64,000 nt of DNA from Vannielia litorea (GTDB lineage Bacteria > Pseudomonadota > Alphaproteobacteria > Rhodobacterales > Rhodobacteraceae). Both the position numbers and the translations under genes were made by a program. The notes beneath the pieces are model-generated. The model did not search any database. It was given only the letters and a program-made list of their open reading frames with translations, and had not been told where the DNA came from. Each line of letters begins with the position of its first letter. Position 1 is the stretch's first letter. The stretch lies in contig NZ_FSRL01000002.1 in the NCBI RefSeq assembly GCF_900142295.1, positions 1 to 64,000 of the forward strand, in the 5' to 3' direction. Positions 1 to 7,493 of the stretch are shown here, piece after piece.

Positions 1-92
1 CCCCGATCGCCATGGAAGACGGCCTCCGCTTCGCCATCCGCGAAGGCGGCCGCACCGTCGGCGCCGGCGTCGTCTCCAAGATCATCGAGTGA
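1..92 (+). CDS. tuf: Elongation factor Tu, C-terminal end (partial)
   Basis: The window opens inside this gene; the reading frame begins at position 3 and encodes the last 29 residues, ending in [15 protein letters not shown] before a TGA. This is the conserved end of domain III of EF-Tu, the GTPase that delivers aminoacyl-tRNA to the ribosome. A tuf copy directly upstream of rpsJ is the usual arrangement for the str/S10 region in this group. The start lies outside the window. Confidence 0.93.
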   Translation, partial: PIAMEDGLRFAIREGGRTVGAGVVSKIIE

Positions 93-113
93 TCTCGACG
101 ATCCGATAAGAGC

Positions 114-179
114 GCCGGCGGGCCCAACCGCCGGCAACACTTGAAACCGGTTCGAAGAGGGGCGGGTCTTTCGCCCCTC
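114..179 (+). terminator. Two GC-rich hairpins between tuf and rpsJ
   Basis: Two perfect 8-bp stems lie in the 112-bp gap: gccggcgg/ccgccggc at 114-135 and gaggggcg/cgcccctc at 157-179. Neither is followed by a clear T-run, so they may be weak terminators, attenuators or an mRNA leader structure in front of rpsJ. No strong sigma70-like promoter was seen in this gap. Confidence 0.35.
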
Positions 180-204
180 CTCTCAATCGTAAAGGAACGC
201 AAAA

Positions 205-519
205 ATGGCCATGCAAAGCCAGAATATCCGTATCCGCCTGAAGGCGTTCGATTACCGCGTGCTGGATGCCAGCACCCAGGAAATCGTCAACACCGCCAAG
301 CGGACCGGCGCGCAGGTGCGCGGGCCCATCCCGCTGCCGAACAAGATCGAGAAGTTCACCGTTCTGCGCGGCCCGCACATCGACAAGAAGAGCCGTGACC
401 AGTGGGAGATCCGCACCCACAAGCGTCTGCTCGACATCATCGACCCCACTCCGCAGACCGTGGACGCGCTCATGAAGCTCGACCTCGCCGCGGGCGTGGA
501 CGTTCAGATTTCGGTCTAA
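205..519 (+). CDS. rpsJ: 30S ribosomal protein uS10
   Basis: The 104-residue product matches uS10 along its whole length, with the N-terminal [14 protein letters not shown] strand and the central [19 protein letters not shown] stretch. uS10 sits in the head of the small subunit and, in many bacteria, also pairs with NusB in antitermination. The first ATG is preceded by AAAGGAAC at a good distance, and homologues begin [13 protein letters not shown], so the start at 205 is preferred over the ATG two codons later. It is the first gene of the S10 operon here, 15 bp upstream of rplC. Confidence 0.97.
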   Translation: MAMQSQNIRIRLKAFDYRVLDASTQEIVNTAKRTGAQVRGPIPLPNKIEKFTVLRGPHIDKKSRDQWEIRTHKRLLDIIDPTPQTVDALMKLDLAAGVDVQISV

Positions 520-534
520 GGGAGGGCATGTGAG

Positions 535-1413
535 ATGTTGCGCTCTGGAGTGATCGCAAAGAAGGTCGGCATGACCCGGCTTTTCATGGAAGACGGCAAG
601 CAGATCCCGGTGACGGTTCTGCAGCTCGACGCGTTGCAGGTGGTGGCCCAGCGGACCGCCGAGAAGGATGGCTACTCTGCCGTTCAGCTCGGGGCCGGCA
701 CGGCCAAGGCCAAGCGCACCTCCGCGCCGATGCGCGGTGTGTTCGCGGCGGCCAAGGTGGCCCCCAAGCGCAAGCTCGCCGAGTTTCGCGTGGACCCCGA
801 GAACCTGATCGCCGTCGGTGAGGAAATCACCGCGGACCACTACTTCGAAGGTCAGTTCGTCGACGTTTCGGGCACCTCGATCGGTAAAGGCTTTGCCGGT
901 GCGATGAAGCGGCACAACTTCGGGGGCCTCCGCGCCTCCCACGGTGTGTCGATCTCCCACCGTTCGCACGGCTCGACCGGTCAGTGTCAGGACCCTGGCC
1001 GCGTGTTCAAGGGCAAGAAGATGGCCGGTCACATGGGCGCCGCCCGCGTGACCACGCAGAACCTGCAGGTTGTCCGCACCGACAGCGACCGTGGCCTGAT
1101 CATGGTCAAGGGCGCGGTGCCGGGCTCCAAGGGTGGCTGGGTGACGATCAAGGACGCGGTGAAGAAGCCGTTCCCCGAGAACGCCATTCTGCCCGCCGCG
1201 CTGAAGTCTGCCGCCGCGGAAGCCGCCAAGGCCGCTGAAGAAGCTGCCGCCGCTGCCGCCGCCGAGGCCGAAGCCGAAGAGAAGCGCCTGGCCGAGGAGG
1301 CTGCGGCCGCCGAAGCCGCCGCTCTGCAGCAGGCCGAAGCCTCGATTGACGCCGACAAGGCCACCGAGGGCGACGCCCCGGCAGCCTCCGAGAAGAAGGA
1401 CGGTGAGGAATGA
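535..1413 (+). CDS. rplC: 50S ribosomal protein uL3 with Ala/Glu-rich C-terminal tail
   Basis: The first 215 or so residues are uL3: [11 protein letters not shown] at the N terminus and the [27 protein letters not shown] segment that reaches toward the peptidyl transferase centre, split here between its conserved SHRSHGS and [14 protein letters not shown] parts. From about residue 220 to the end (292) the protein is an Ala/Glu-rich extension not found in Escherichia coli L3 (about 209 residues). Such tails are known in related bacteria. A GGGAGG Shine-Dalgarno lies at 520-525. The stop overlaps the rplD start as ATGA, which implies translational coupling. Confidence 0.96.
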   Translation: MLRSGVIAKKVGMTRLFMEDGKQIPVTVLQLDALQVVAQRTAEKDGYSAVQLGAGTAKAKRTSAPMRGVFAAAKVAPKRKLAEFRVDPENLIAVGEEITADHYFEGQFVDVSGTSIGKGFAGAMKRHNFGGLRASHGVSISHRSHGSTGQCQDPGRVFKGKKMAGHMGAARVTTQNLQVVRTDSDRGLIMVKGAVPGSKGGWVTIKDAVKKPFPENAILPAALKSAAAEAAKAAEEAAAAAAAEAEAEEKRLAEEAAAAEAAALQQAEASIDADKATEGDAPAASEKKDGEE

Positions 1414-2030
1414 AACTCGACGTGATCAAACTGGACGGCGGCAAGGCCGGGTCGGTCGATCTGGGCGATGAGGTCTTCGGCCTCGAGCCCCGCGCCGACA
1501 TCCTGCACCGTGTCGTCCGCTGGCAGCGCAACAAGGCGCAGGCCGGCACCCACAAGGTGAAGACCCGTCGCGAGACGAGCTACTCGACCAAGAAGATCTA
1601 TCGCCAGAAGGGCACCGGCGGTGCACGCCACGGTGACCGCAACGCGCCGATCTTCCGCAAGGGTGGTATCTACAAGGGTCCGACCCCGCGCAGCCACGGC
1701 CACGATCTTCCCAAGAAGATCCGCGCCCTGGGCCTGAAGCACGCGCTCAGCGCCAAGGCTGCCGAAGGCAAGCTGATCGTCCTGGACGAGGCCGTTCTGG
1801 CCGATGCCCGGACCTCGGTGCTGGCCAAGCAGGTGAAGGAACTCGGCTGGAAGAAGGTGCTCATCATCGATGGTGCCGAGCTGAACGAGAACTTCACCAA
1901 GGCCGCTGCCAACATCACCGGTCTGGACGTGCTCCCCTCGATGGGCGCCAACGTCTACGACATCCTGAAGCGTGACACCCTGGTCATCACCAAGGCCGGT
2001 GTCGAAGCCCTGGAGGCCCGTCTGAAATGA
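1410..2030 (+). CDS. rplD: 50S ribosomal protein uL4
   Basis: The 206-residue product has the uL4 hallmark loop around residues 45-100, including [20 protein letters not shown] and the [14 protein letters not shown] stretch that lines the exit tunnel. The start ATG overlaps the rplC stop, and the stop overlaps the rplW start in the same ATGA manner. In E. coli L4 represses its own operon; no equivalent leader structure can be identified from this sequence alone. Confidence 0.96.
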   Translation: MKLDVIKLDGGKAGSVDLGDEVFGLEPRADILHRVVRWQRNKAQAGTHKVKTRRETSYSTKKIYRQKGTGGARHGDRNAPIFRKGGIYKGPTPRSHGHDLPKKIRALGLKHALSAKAAEGKLIVLDEAVLADARTSVLAKQVKELGWKKVLIIDGAELNENFTKAAANITGLDVLPSMGANVYDILKRDTLVITKAGVEALEARLK

Positions 2031-2323
2031 CCGCCAAGGCAGAACATTACGACGTGATCGTGAAGCCCGTCATCACCGAGAAGGCCACCATGGCCTCGGA
2101 GTCGAACGGCGTGGTCTTCGAGGTCGCCATCGACGCCAACAAGCCCCAGATCAAGGAGGCCGTCGAGGCGCTCTTCGGTGTGAAGGTGAAGGCCGTGAAC
2201 ACGACCATCACCAAGGGCAAGACCAAGCGTTTCCGCGGCATCCGCGGCAAGCGCAAGGACGTCAAGAAGGCCTATGTGACCCTCGAAGAGGGCAACACGA
2301 TCGACGTGTCGACCGGCCTCTGA
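2027..2323 (+). CDS. rplW: 50S ribosomal protein uL23
   Basis: The 98-residue product carries the uL23 signature [18 protein letters not shown] at the N terminus and the basic loop [17 protein letters not shown] that contacts 23S rRNA. uL23 sits at the tunnel exit and docks trigger factor and SRP. It starts inside the rplD stop codon. It is followed by a strong hairpin terminator-like sequence at 2361-2388, so the usual direct run into rplB is broken here. Confidence 0.96.
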   Translation: MTAKAEHYDVIVKPVITEKATMASESNGVVFEVAIDANKPQIKEAVEALFGVKVKAVNTTITKGKTKRFRGIRGKRKDVKKAYVTLEEGNTIDVSTGL

Positions 2324-2360
2324 GCCGCGTGGCGGGGTGCATCCACCCCGCGGAATGAAG

Positions 2361-2395
2361 AAAGGCCCCGCCCGGTGCGGGGCCTTTCGCTGTTC
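2361..2395 (+). terminator. Hairpin after rplW
   Basis: A perfect 10-bp stem, aaaggccccg/cggggccttt, with a 7-8 nt loop lies about 40 bp after the rplW stop, followed by tcgctgtt. It has the form of an intrinsic terminator with a short U-tract inside the stem. It separates the rpsJ-rplC-rplD-rplW unit from the next gene. Confidence 0.7.
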
Positions 2396-2495
2396 AGCGG
2401 CGCGCCGTTTGCCACAAAGTCATCTCACCTTTGCCGAAATTCGCCGCCAGACTTGCGGACCAGGGCTATGGACTCACCACGTTACGGGAGATGTG

Positions 2496-2849
2496 ATGAT
2501 GGAATATAGCCACCGGGAGACGATCAAGGGCAAGCCGAGTGTCCGGCCTACTGCCGTGACCAACAAGACCATCGCGGAGTTGCTTGCCGAGGAGGCCGAG
2601 CAGAGGGCGAAGGCCCCGGCGATGACCACGGCCGTCGTGAACAAGACCATCGAGGAGTTGCTGGAGGACGAGCGCCGGGAGCAGGCGGAGGCCGAGCGTG
2701 CGGCGCGCCTGGCGGCCGAACAGGCCGAGGCCGACGAGATCGCGCAGATCCGCGCGGAACGGGCAGCGGCGCTGGCGCGGGCGGCGGAGGAGGCGGAGGC
2801 CGAACCCGAGGCCAGGCCCTCGCTCCTGAAGCGTCTGTTCGGACGCTAG
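2496..2849 (+). CDS. Hypothetical protein with a tandem NKTI-ELL motif, between rplW and rplB
   Basis: I do not recognise a family. The likely start is one of two adjacent ATGs (2496 or 2499) placed 5-8 nt after GGGAG at 2486-2490, giving about 117 residues. The N-terminal half holds two copies of one motif: TAVTNKTIAELLAEE and TAVVNKTIEELLEDE, about 27 residues apart. The middle is a charged Ala/Glu/Arg helix of likely coiled-coil character, and the protein ends in a basic LLKRLFGR. It is cytoplasmic by appearance. Hairpins lie on both sides, so it may be its own unit inside the ribosomal cluster. Confidence 0.7.
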   Translation: MMEYSHRETIKGKPSVRPTAVTNKTIAELLAEEAEQRAKAPAMTTAVVNKTIEELLEDERREQAEAERAARLAAEQAEADEIAQIRAERAAALARAAEEAEAEPEARPSLLKRLFGR

Positions 2850-2884
2850 AGCCCGCAGACGTTGATTATTCTTGCGGCAGGTGC

Positions 2885-2913
2885 TTGACCTGACGCCGCG
2901 CCTCTCTTAACAG
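2885..2913 (+). promoter_or_regulatory. Possible sigma70-type promoter upstream of rplB
   Basis: TTGACC at 2885-2890 and TAACAG at 2908-2913 are 17 bp apart. A promoter here would drive rplB-rplP, but the transcript would first cross the hairpin at 2928-2949, so the pair could act together as an attenuator. The -10 match is weak. Confidence 0.35.
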
Positions 2914-2927
2914 GGCGCATCCGCAGG

Positions 2928-2956
2928 AGCCCCGGATTCGTCCGGGGCTTTGGTTT
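2928..2956 (+). terminator. Hairpin terminator before rplB
   Basis: The stem agccccgg/ccggggct with a 6-nt loop is followed by ttggtttt. It most likely ends the transcript of the small gene at 2496-2849. Confidence 0.7.
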
Positions 2957-3059
2957 TGGTCGGCAACGGTCAGCGCGGAGCACAAGCCGGGCACCTACGG
3001 GGGCCTACAACATCAGGGCAGCGCGCGCGCCGCCCGCACAGAAAACGGAAGACAGTCAA

Positions 3060-3902
3060 ATGGCACTCAAGTCGTACAAACCGACGACGCCGGGCCAGCG
3101 TGGGCTGGTTCTGATCGACCGTTCGGAGCTGTGGAAAGGACGCCCTGTCAAGGCCCTCACCGAGGGTCTGACGAAGTCGGGCGGCCGGAACAACACCGGA
3201 CGGATCACCGCCCGCCGCCGTGGCGGTGGTGCGAAGCGTCTCTATCGTATCGTTGATTTCAAGCGGACCAAGATGGACGTTCCGGCGACCGTCGAGCGGA
3301 TCGAATACGATCCCAACCGCACCGCCTTCATCGCCCTCATCCGCTACCAGGATGGCGAGCAGGCCTACATTCTCGCGCCGCAGCGCCTCGCGGTTGGCGA
3401 CTCCGTCATCTCCTCGGCCAAGACCGACGTGAAGCCGGGCAACGCGATGCAGCTGATCGGCATGCCGATCGGTACCATCATTCACAACATCGAGCTGAAG
3501 CCCGGCAAGGGTGGCCAGATCGCACGCGCCGCGGGCACCTATGCCCAGTTCGTCGGCCGTGACGGCGGCTATGCCCAGATCCGCCTCAGCTCGGGCGAGC
3601 TGCGGATGGTGCGCCAGGAATGCATGGCCACCGTTGGCGCGGTTTCGAACCCCGACAACAGCAACCAGAACCTCGGCAAGGCCGGTCGCGTGCGCCACTA
3701 CGGCAAGCGCCCCTCGGTCCGCGGTGTTGCGATGAACCCGATCGACCACCCGCACGGTGGTGGTGAGGGCCGCACCTCGGGTGGCCGCACCCCGGTTACC
3801 CCCTGGGGCAAGGACACCAAGGGTCGCAAGACCCGGGACAAGAACAAGGCGTCGCAGAAGCTGATCATCCGCTCGCGTCACGCCAGAAAGAAGGGTCGCT
3901 AA
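3060..3902 (+). CDS. rplB: 50S ribosomal protein uL2
   Basis: The 280-residue product is full-length uL2. It shows [12 protein letters not shown] at the N terminus, the [20 protein letters not shown] rRNA-binding stretch and, near the C terminus, [20 protein letters not shown], which holds the conserved histidine near the peptidyl transferase centre. A GGAAG Shine-Dalgarno lies just upstream. The gene opens the rplB-rpsS-rplV-rpsC-rplP block; intergenic gaps are very short or absent from here to rplP. Confidence 0.97.
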   Translation: MALKSYKPTTPGQRGLVLIDRSELWKGRPVKALTEGLTKSGGRNNTGRITARRRGGGAKRLYRIVDFKRTKMDVPATVERIEYDPNRTAFIALIRYQDGEQAYILAPQRLAVGDSVISSAKTDVKPGNAMQLIGMPIGTIIHNIELKPGKGGQIARAAGTYAQFVGRDGGYAQIRLSSGELRMVRQECMATVGAVSNPDNSNQNLGKAGRVRHYGKRPSVRGVAMNPIDHPHGGGEGRTSGGRTPVTPWGKDTKGRKTRDKNKASQKLIIRSRHARKKGR

Positions 3903-3905
3903 CAC

Positions 3906-4184
3906 ATGTCGCGTTCTGTTTGGAAAGGCCCCTTCGTTGACAGCTATGTCCTGAAGAAGGCCGAGAAATCCCGTGAGTCGGGCCGCAACGAGGTCATCAA
4001 GATCTGGTCGCGCCGCTCCACCATCCTGCCCCAGTTCGTGGGCCTCACCTTCGGCGTCTACAACGGCAAGAAGCATATCCCGGTGAACGTCACCGAGGAC
4101 ATGATCGGCCAGAAGTTCGGTGAATACTCCCCGACGCGGACCTACTACGGCCACGCCGCCGACAAGAAAGCGAAGAGGAAGTAA
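3906..4184 (+). CDS. rpsS: 30S ribosomal protein uS19
   Basis: The 92-residue product starts [20 protein letters not shown] and carries [14 protein letters not shown] and [22 protein letters not shown], all typical of uS19 of the subunit head, which contacts uS13 and the A-site. It lies 3 bp after rplB and 2 bp before rplV. Confidence 0.97.
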   Translation: MSRSVWKGPFVDSYVLKKAEKSRESGRNEVIKIWSRRSTILPQFVGLTFGVYNGKKHIPVNVTEDMIGQKFGEYSPTRTYYGHAADKKAKRK

Positions 4185-4186
4185 CC

Positions 4187-4567
4187 ATGGGCAAGGACAA
4201 GAATCCCCGCCGCGTGGAAGACAACGAGGCGCTCGCCAAGTCGCGCATGCTTCGCACCTCGCCGCAGAAGCTGAACCTCGTCGCCGCGATGATCCGTGGC
4301 AAGAAGGTCGAGAAGGCCCTGGCCGATCTCACCTTCTCCAAGAAGCGGATCGCCGAGGACGTGAAGAAATGCCTTCAGTCCGCGATCGCGAACGCCGAGA
4401 ACAACCACAACCTGGACGTCGACGAGCTGATCGTCGCTGAGGCCTGGGTCGGCAAGAACATGACGATGAAGCGTGGACGCCCGCGTGCGCGCGGCCGTTT
4501 CGGCAAGATCGTCAAGCCGTTTGCCGAGCTGACCATCAAGGTCCGCCAGATCGAGGAGCAAGCCTGA
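4187..4567 (+). CDS. rplV: 50S ribosomal protein uL22
   Basis: The 126-residue product has the uL22 core: [20 protein letters not shown] at the N terminus and the C-terminal beta-hairpin [14 protein letters not shown], whose tip lines the nascent-peptide tunnel. A GAGGAAG Shine-Dalgarno precedes the ATG. The stop overlaps the rpsC ATG as TGATG. Confidence 0.97.
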   Translation: MGKDKNPRRVEDNEALAKSRMLRTSPQKLNLVAAMIRGKKVEKALADLTFSKKRIAEDVKKCLQSAIANAENNHNLDVDELIVAEAWVGKNMTMKRGRPRARGRFGKIVKPFAELTIKVRQIEEQA

Positions 4568-5271
4568 TGGGTCAGAAAGTCAATCCGATCGGCATGCGGC
4601 TGCAGGTCAACCGCACCTGGGACAGCCGCTGGTACGCCGATACCAAGGACTACGGTAACCTCCTGCTCGAGGATCTGAAGATCCGCGAGTTCATCGAGGA
4701 AGAGTGCAAGCAGGCCGGCGTCAGCCGCGTGATCATCGAGCGCCCGCACCGCAAGTGCCGGGTGACCGTGCACACCGCGCGTCCGGGCGTGATCATCGGC
4801 AAGAAAGGCGCCGATATCGAGACCCTGCGCAAGAAGCTGGCGAACATGACCGACAGCGAGCTGCACCTCAACATCGTCGAGGTCCGCAAGCCCGAGCTGG
4901 ACGCCGCGCTGGTGGCCGAGTCCATCGCGCAGCAGCTCGAGCGCCGCGTGTCGTTCCGCCGTGCCATGAAGCGCTCGGTGCAGAACGCCATGCGCATGGG
5001 GGCGCTCGGCATCCGGGTCAACGTCGCGGGCCGCCTCGGCGGCGCCGAGATCGCCCGGACCGAGTGGTATCGCGAGGGCCGTGTGCCCCTGCACACCCTG
5101 CGGGCCGACATCGACTACGCCCACGCCGAAGGCGCCACGCCCTACGGCATCATCGGCATCAAGGTCTGGATCTTCAAAGGCGAGATCATGGAGCACGATC
5201 CTTCGGCCCGTGATCGCCGCGCCCAGGAAGTCCAGGACGGCGGCGGCCCGCGCCCCCGTCGTGACCGGTAA
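4567..5271 (+). CDS. rpsC: 30S ribosomal protein uS3
   Basis: The 234-residue product begins [12 protein letters not shown] and carries the KH-type RNA-binding motif [19 protein letters not shown] near residues 75-95, then the C-terminal uS3 domain ([20 protein letters not shown]). The last 25 residues form a polar Arg/Gly tail. uS3 sits at the mRNA entry channel. Its start overlaps the rplV stop; rplP follows after 12 bp. Confidence 0.97.
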   Translation: MGQKVNPIGMRLQVNRTWDSRWYADTKDYGNLLLEDLKIREFIEEECKQAGVSRVIIERPHRKCRVTVHTARPGVIIGKKGADIETLRKKLANMTDSELHLNIVEVRKPELDAALVAESIAQQLERRVSFRRAMKRSVQNAMRMGALGIRVNVAGRLGGAEIARTEWYREGRVPLHTLRADIDYAHAEGATPYGIIGIKVWIFKGEIMEHDPSARDRRAQEVQDGGGPRPRRDR

Positions 5272-5283
5272 GGAGACGGAAGA

Positions 5284-5697
5284 ATGCTGCAACCAAAACG
5301 CACGAAATTCCGCAAGATGCACAAGGGCCGCATCCGCGGCGAGGCGAAGGGCGGGTCTGACCTGAACTTCGGCACCTTCGGCCTGAAGGCGGTGGAGCCC
5401 GAGCGGATCACCGCCCGTCAGATCGAGGCCGCCCGTCGTGCCATGACGCGCCACATGAAGCGTCAGGGCCGCGTCTGGATCCGGATCTTCCCCGATCTGC
5501 CCGTGACCTCCAAGCCGGTTGAAGTCCGGATGGGTAAAGGCAAGGGCTCGGTGGACTTCTGGGCCGCCAAGGTGAAGCCTGGCCGCGTGATGTTCGAGAT
5601 CGACGGCGTGAGCGAAGAGGTGGCCCGCGAGGCGCTGCGTCTCGCCGCGATGAAGCTGCCGATCAAGACCCGCACGGTGATGCGCGAAGACTGGTGA
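5284..5697 (+). CDS. rplP: 50S ribosomal protein uL16
   Basis: The 137-residue product is complete uL16: [16 protein letters not shown] at the N terminus, [15 protein letters not shown] and [18 protein letters not shown] in the middle. Arg82 in VRMGKGKG corresponds to the arginine hydroxylated by YcfD in E. coli. A GGAGACGG Shine-Dalgarno precedes the start. The last 22 codons and the downstream terminator are repeated in degenerate form at 6089-6228. Confidence 0.97.
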   Translation: MLQPKRTKFRKMHKGRIRGEAKGGSDLNFGTFGLKAVEPERITARQIEAARRAMTRHMKRQGRVWIRIFPDLPVTSKPVEVRMGKGKGSVDFWAAKVKPGRVMFEIDGVSEEVAREALRLAAMKLPIKTRTVMREDW

Positions 5698-5772
5698 TCG
5701 GATGGTGGGCGGATTGCCCACCCTGCGAGATTGAAGTCCCCGCCGGAGTGATCCGGCGGGGGTTTTCGTTTC
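5633..5772 (+). repeat. Direct repeat copy A: rplP 3' end plus terminator
   Basis: This 140-bp segment, the end of rplP with both downstream hairpins, recurs at 6089-6228 in the same orientation, offset by 456 bp. The copies are mostly identical by eye, with scattered substitutions. Copy A contains the intact end of rplP. Confidence 0.85.
5738..5772 (+). terminator. Intrinsic terminator after rplP
   Basis: The 9-bp stem ccccgccgg/ccggcgggg with loop agtgat is followed by gttttcgttt. A second hairpin with arms ggtgggc/gcccacc lies just upstream at 5704-5722. The pair ends the rplB-rplP unit and is duplicated 456 bp downstream. Confidence 0.8.
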
Positions 5773-5787
5773 ACGGGAGAGCGAGCG

Positions 5788-6015
5788 ATGAAAACTGTCG
5801 ATACGGTCAAATGGGTTGCGACGGCCATTCAACTCGTCGGCTACGGCCTGACGGGGCTGAATGTGGTGCCGTGGAACGTTTTTGCCTTCTTCGTTGGAAT
5901 CCTGCTGTGGTTTGCCGTGGGGGTCATGTGGAAGGACCGGGCGATCATGGTCGTTCACGTCGGCGCGTTCATCTCGCTCTTCGTGGGCTATCTGAACTCG
6001 GGAGCGCCGGCGTGA
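5788..6015 (+). CDS. Small two- to three-helix membrane protein
   Basis: The 75-residue product has an N-terminal amphipathic start (MKTVDTVKWVATAIQLVGYG) and two clear hydrophobic segments, about residues 28-45 and 52-68. A GGGAGAG Shine-Dalgarno lies at 5775-5781. It resembles small uncharacterised membrane proteins of Rhodobacteraceae (possibly those classed as DUF6552, from memory), with no known function. It lies between the two copies of the rplP 3' end, which suggests that it arrived with the event that made the repeat. Confidence 0.75.
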   Translation: MKTVDTVKWVATAIQLVGYGLTGLNVVPWNVFAFFVGILLWFAVGVMWKDRAIMVVHVGAFISLFVGYLNSGAPA

Positions 6016-6088
6016 GGGACTGTTGAGAGCCCGCAAGCGCGCCGCTCCGGCGGCTCACTCCCTACGATCATTGGAACTCACCGAAACC

Positions 6089-6228
6089 CGCTGCGTCTCG
6101 CCGCGATGAAGCTACGGATCAAGACCGGCACCGTGATGCGCCAAGATGGGCGGACGGTTGGTGGGCAGATTGCCCACCCTAAGAGATCGAAGCCCCCGCT
6201 GGAGTGATCCGGCGGGAGTTTTCTTTTT
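6089..6228 (+). pseudogene. Direct repeat copy B: degenerate rplP 3' fragment plus terminator
   Basis: Translated in the rplP frame this fragment reads [20 protein letters not shown], against [20 protein letters not shown] in the real gene; the stop codon has been lost. The two hairpins are retained, including a stem with arms near cccccgct and ggcggga followed by gttttctttttg, so it may still terminate transcription. It has no start codon and is not a gene. It marks the far side of an insertion or duplication at the end of rplP. Confidence 0.85.
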
Positions 6229-6293
6229 GCGGTGGCGGGCTTTGCACTCGGTAAGAGGGTCGAAGACAGAGGCTATTCCATCGGCTCACCCAG

Positions 6294-6557
6294 TCACCCC
6301 AACGTCCGCATCCCCCGCTCCATCAACTCCCGCATGAAGCGCTGATACTTCACCCCGCGCTTTTCCGCCTCGGCGCGGATGGCGGCGAGCTGGCTTTCGG
6401 GCAGGCGCATGGTGACGCGGGCGGATTTGTCTTCGAACTCGTAAGCCACGGGCTCGGCGGCGCTCCAGTCGAACTCCGACAGGTCGGCCTCTTCCACGAA
6501 GGCTTCCGCGGCCTCGTCACTCGGGAGGCTTGGCCATGGCTTCTTTTGCGTCTTCAT
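6294..6557 (-). CDS. CopG-type antitoxin of a BrnT toxin-antitoxin pair
   Basis: The 87-residue product ends in a ribbon-helix-helix-like segment, SARVTMRLPESQLAAIRAEA, followed by GVKYQRFMRELMERG, the pattern of CopG-family antitoxins that pair with BrnT. The acidic N-terminal half (about residues 12-45) is the likely toxin-neutralising part. It lies downstream of the toxin gene on the same strand and overlaps it by 41 bp, the normal order for brnT systems. Such antitoxins usually repress their own operon together with the toxin. Confidence 0.85.
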   Translation of the reverse strand: MKTQKKPWPSLPSDEAAEAFVEEADLSEFDWSAAEPVAYEFEDKSARVTMRLPESQLAAIRAEAEKRGVKYQRFMRELMERGMRTLG

Positions 6558-6825
6558 AGCGTCGTATCTCCTTGGCGTGCATGTAGCGCGCGCTGATCGG
6601 GCGGAGCCAAAGCGCGCCCTCTTTCTCCCGGTGCATGTAGACCAGGAACACGTGGCGGCCTTCTGCCGTGGCCCCCGCGGTGCGAAACCGGGGTTCGCCG
6701 GGGAACGGGTCGGGGATGCGGAGCGTCATGGTGCGTAGCACATGCTCGATCTCTGCCTGAGACACACCGTGCTTTCCGCATTCCGGCCAGTTTCCGGCAT
6801 CCCAATCGATCCCGGCGATCTTCAT
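6517..6825 (-). CDS. brnT: BrnT-family toxin (putative RNase)
   Basis: The 102-residue product has the BrnT layout: I-D-W-D at the N terminus, KHGVSQAEIEHVL, a central GRHVFLVYMHR strand and the C-terminal RPISARYMHAKEIRRYE, which holds the conserved Arg and Glu/Tyr positions of the family. BrnT proteins fold like RelE-type ribonucleases and arrest translation when unneutralised. The gene is transcribed against the ribosomal operon. A palindrome just upstream of its start is the likely operator. Confidence 0.85.
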   Translation of the reverse strand: MKIAGIDWDAGNWPECGKHGVSQAEIEHVLRTMTLRIPDPFPGEPRFRTAGATAEGRHVFLVYMHREKEGALWLRPISARYMHAKEIRRYEDAKEAMAKPPE

Positions 6826-6829
6826 GCGC

Positions 6830-6854
6830 TACATATGCACATTTGTATGTACAA
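6830..6854 (-). promoter_or_regulatory. Palindromic operator in front of brnT
   Basis: Two overlapping inverted repeats lie 5-30 bp upstream of the brnT start: tacata-N10-tatgta at 6830-6851 and ttgta-tg-tacaa at 6843-6854. The position and symmetry fit autoregulation by the ribbon-helix-helix antitoxin. The assignment rests on position only. Confidence 0.55.
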
Positions 6855-6866
6855 GATCAAGGAGGG

Positions 6867-7487
6867 TTACTCCCACCGATAGTTGAAGGACACAGATACC
6901 CGCTCCTCCTCGGCCATGTTCATCGGCACCTCGTGGCGCAGCCAGCTTTCCCAGAGCAGCACGTCGCCCACTGCGGGGGCGACCGAGACGAAGCGTTTGA
7001 GCTCCTCGCGGCAGTGCTTGCGGCGCATCGGGGCGGCCATCATGCGGGCGGAGCGCGGGTCTTCCAGCTTCAGCGCCGAGGTGCCCTTTGGCATCGAGAC
7101 GTAGGTGGTGCCCGAGATCACCGCGTGGGGGTGGATGTGGGAGCCGTGGGAGCCGCCTTCGGGGAGGATGTTGATCCAGAGGTCCTCGAGCACGAGGTTG
7201 CGGCCGTCGAGGTCGAACTGGAGATCTTCGGTGAAGGCGGCGACATGGGCGTCGAGACACTTGGCGAGCGCCTTGAAGATCGGGAAGCGCCAGGGGAGGT
7301 CGGAGAGCGAGGCGTAGGACGTATAACCCGGGTAGCCGTTTTCCTCGCACCATTCCTGCCCGGCCTCGTCATCCTCGGCGATGGTGAAGCAGGAGGTTTC
7401 GAGCTCGTCGGCGTCGATGGCAGGCCCGTGCTCGGACAGGGCGGCGCGGTAGAGACGGGTGACGAAGAGGGAGGAGATCTCGGGCAT
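6867..7487 (-). CDS. Putative 2-oxoglutarate/Fe(II)-dependent oxygenase
   Basis: The 206-residue product resembles the TIGR02466-type putative 2OG-Fe(II) oxygenases. The centre has GGSHGSHIHPHAVISGTTYV, with a His cluster for iron binding, and the end has LLWESWLRHEVPMN with a second His and RVSVSFNYRW, which includes the Arg expected to hold 2-oxoglutarate. The substrate is unknown. The gene is on the minus strand inside the block that separates rplP from rpmC. Confidence 0.75.
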   Translation of the reverse strand: MPEISSLFVTRLYRAALSEHGPAIDADELETSCFTIAEDDEAGQEWCEENGYPGYTSYASLSDLPWRFPIFKALAKCLDAHVAAFTEDLQFDLDGRNLVLEDLWINILPEGGSHGSHIHPHAVISGTTYVSMPKGTSALKLEDPRSARMMAAPMRRKHCREELKRFVSVAPAVGDVLLWESWLRHEVPMNMAEEERVSVSFNYRWE

Positions 7488-7493
7488 ATTATA

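Noticed and set aside
82..1032. Long minus-strand frames opposite the ribosomal genes, such as this 316-codon one
   Set aside because: They are mirror frames of GC-rich coding sequence, with no Shine-Dalgarno and no protein-like pattern.
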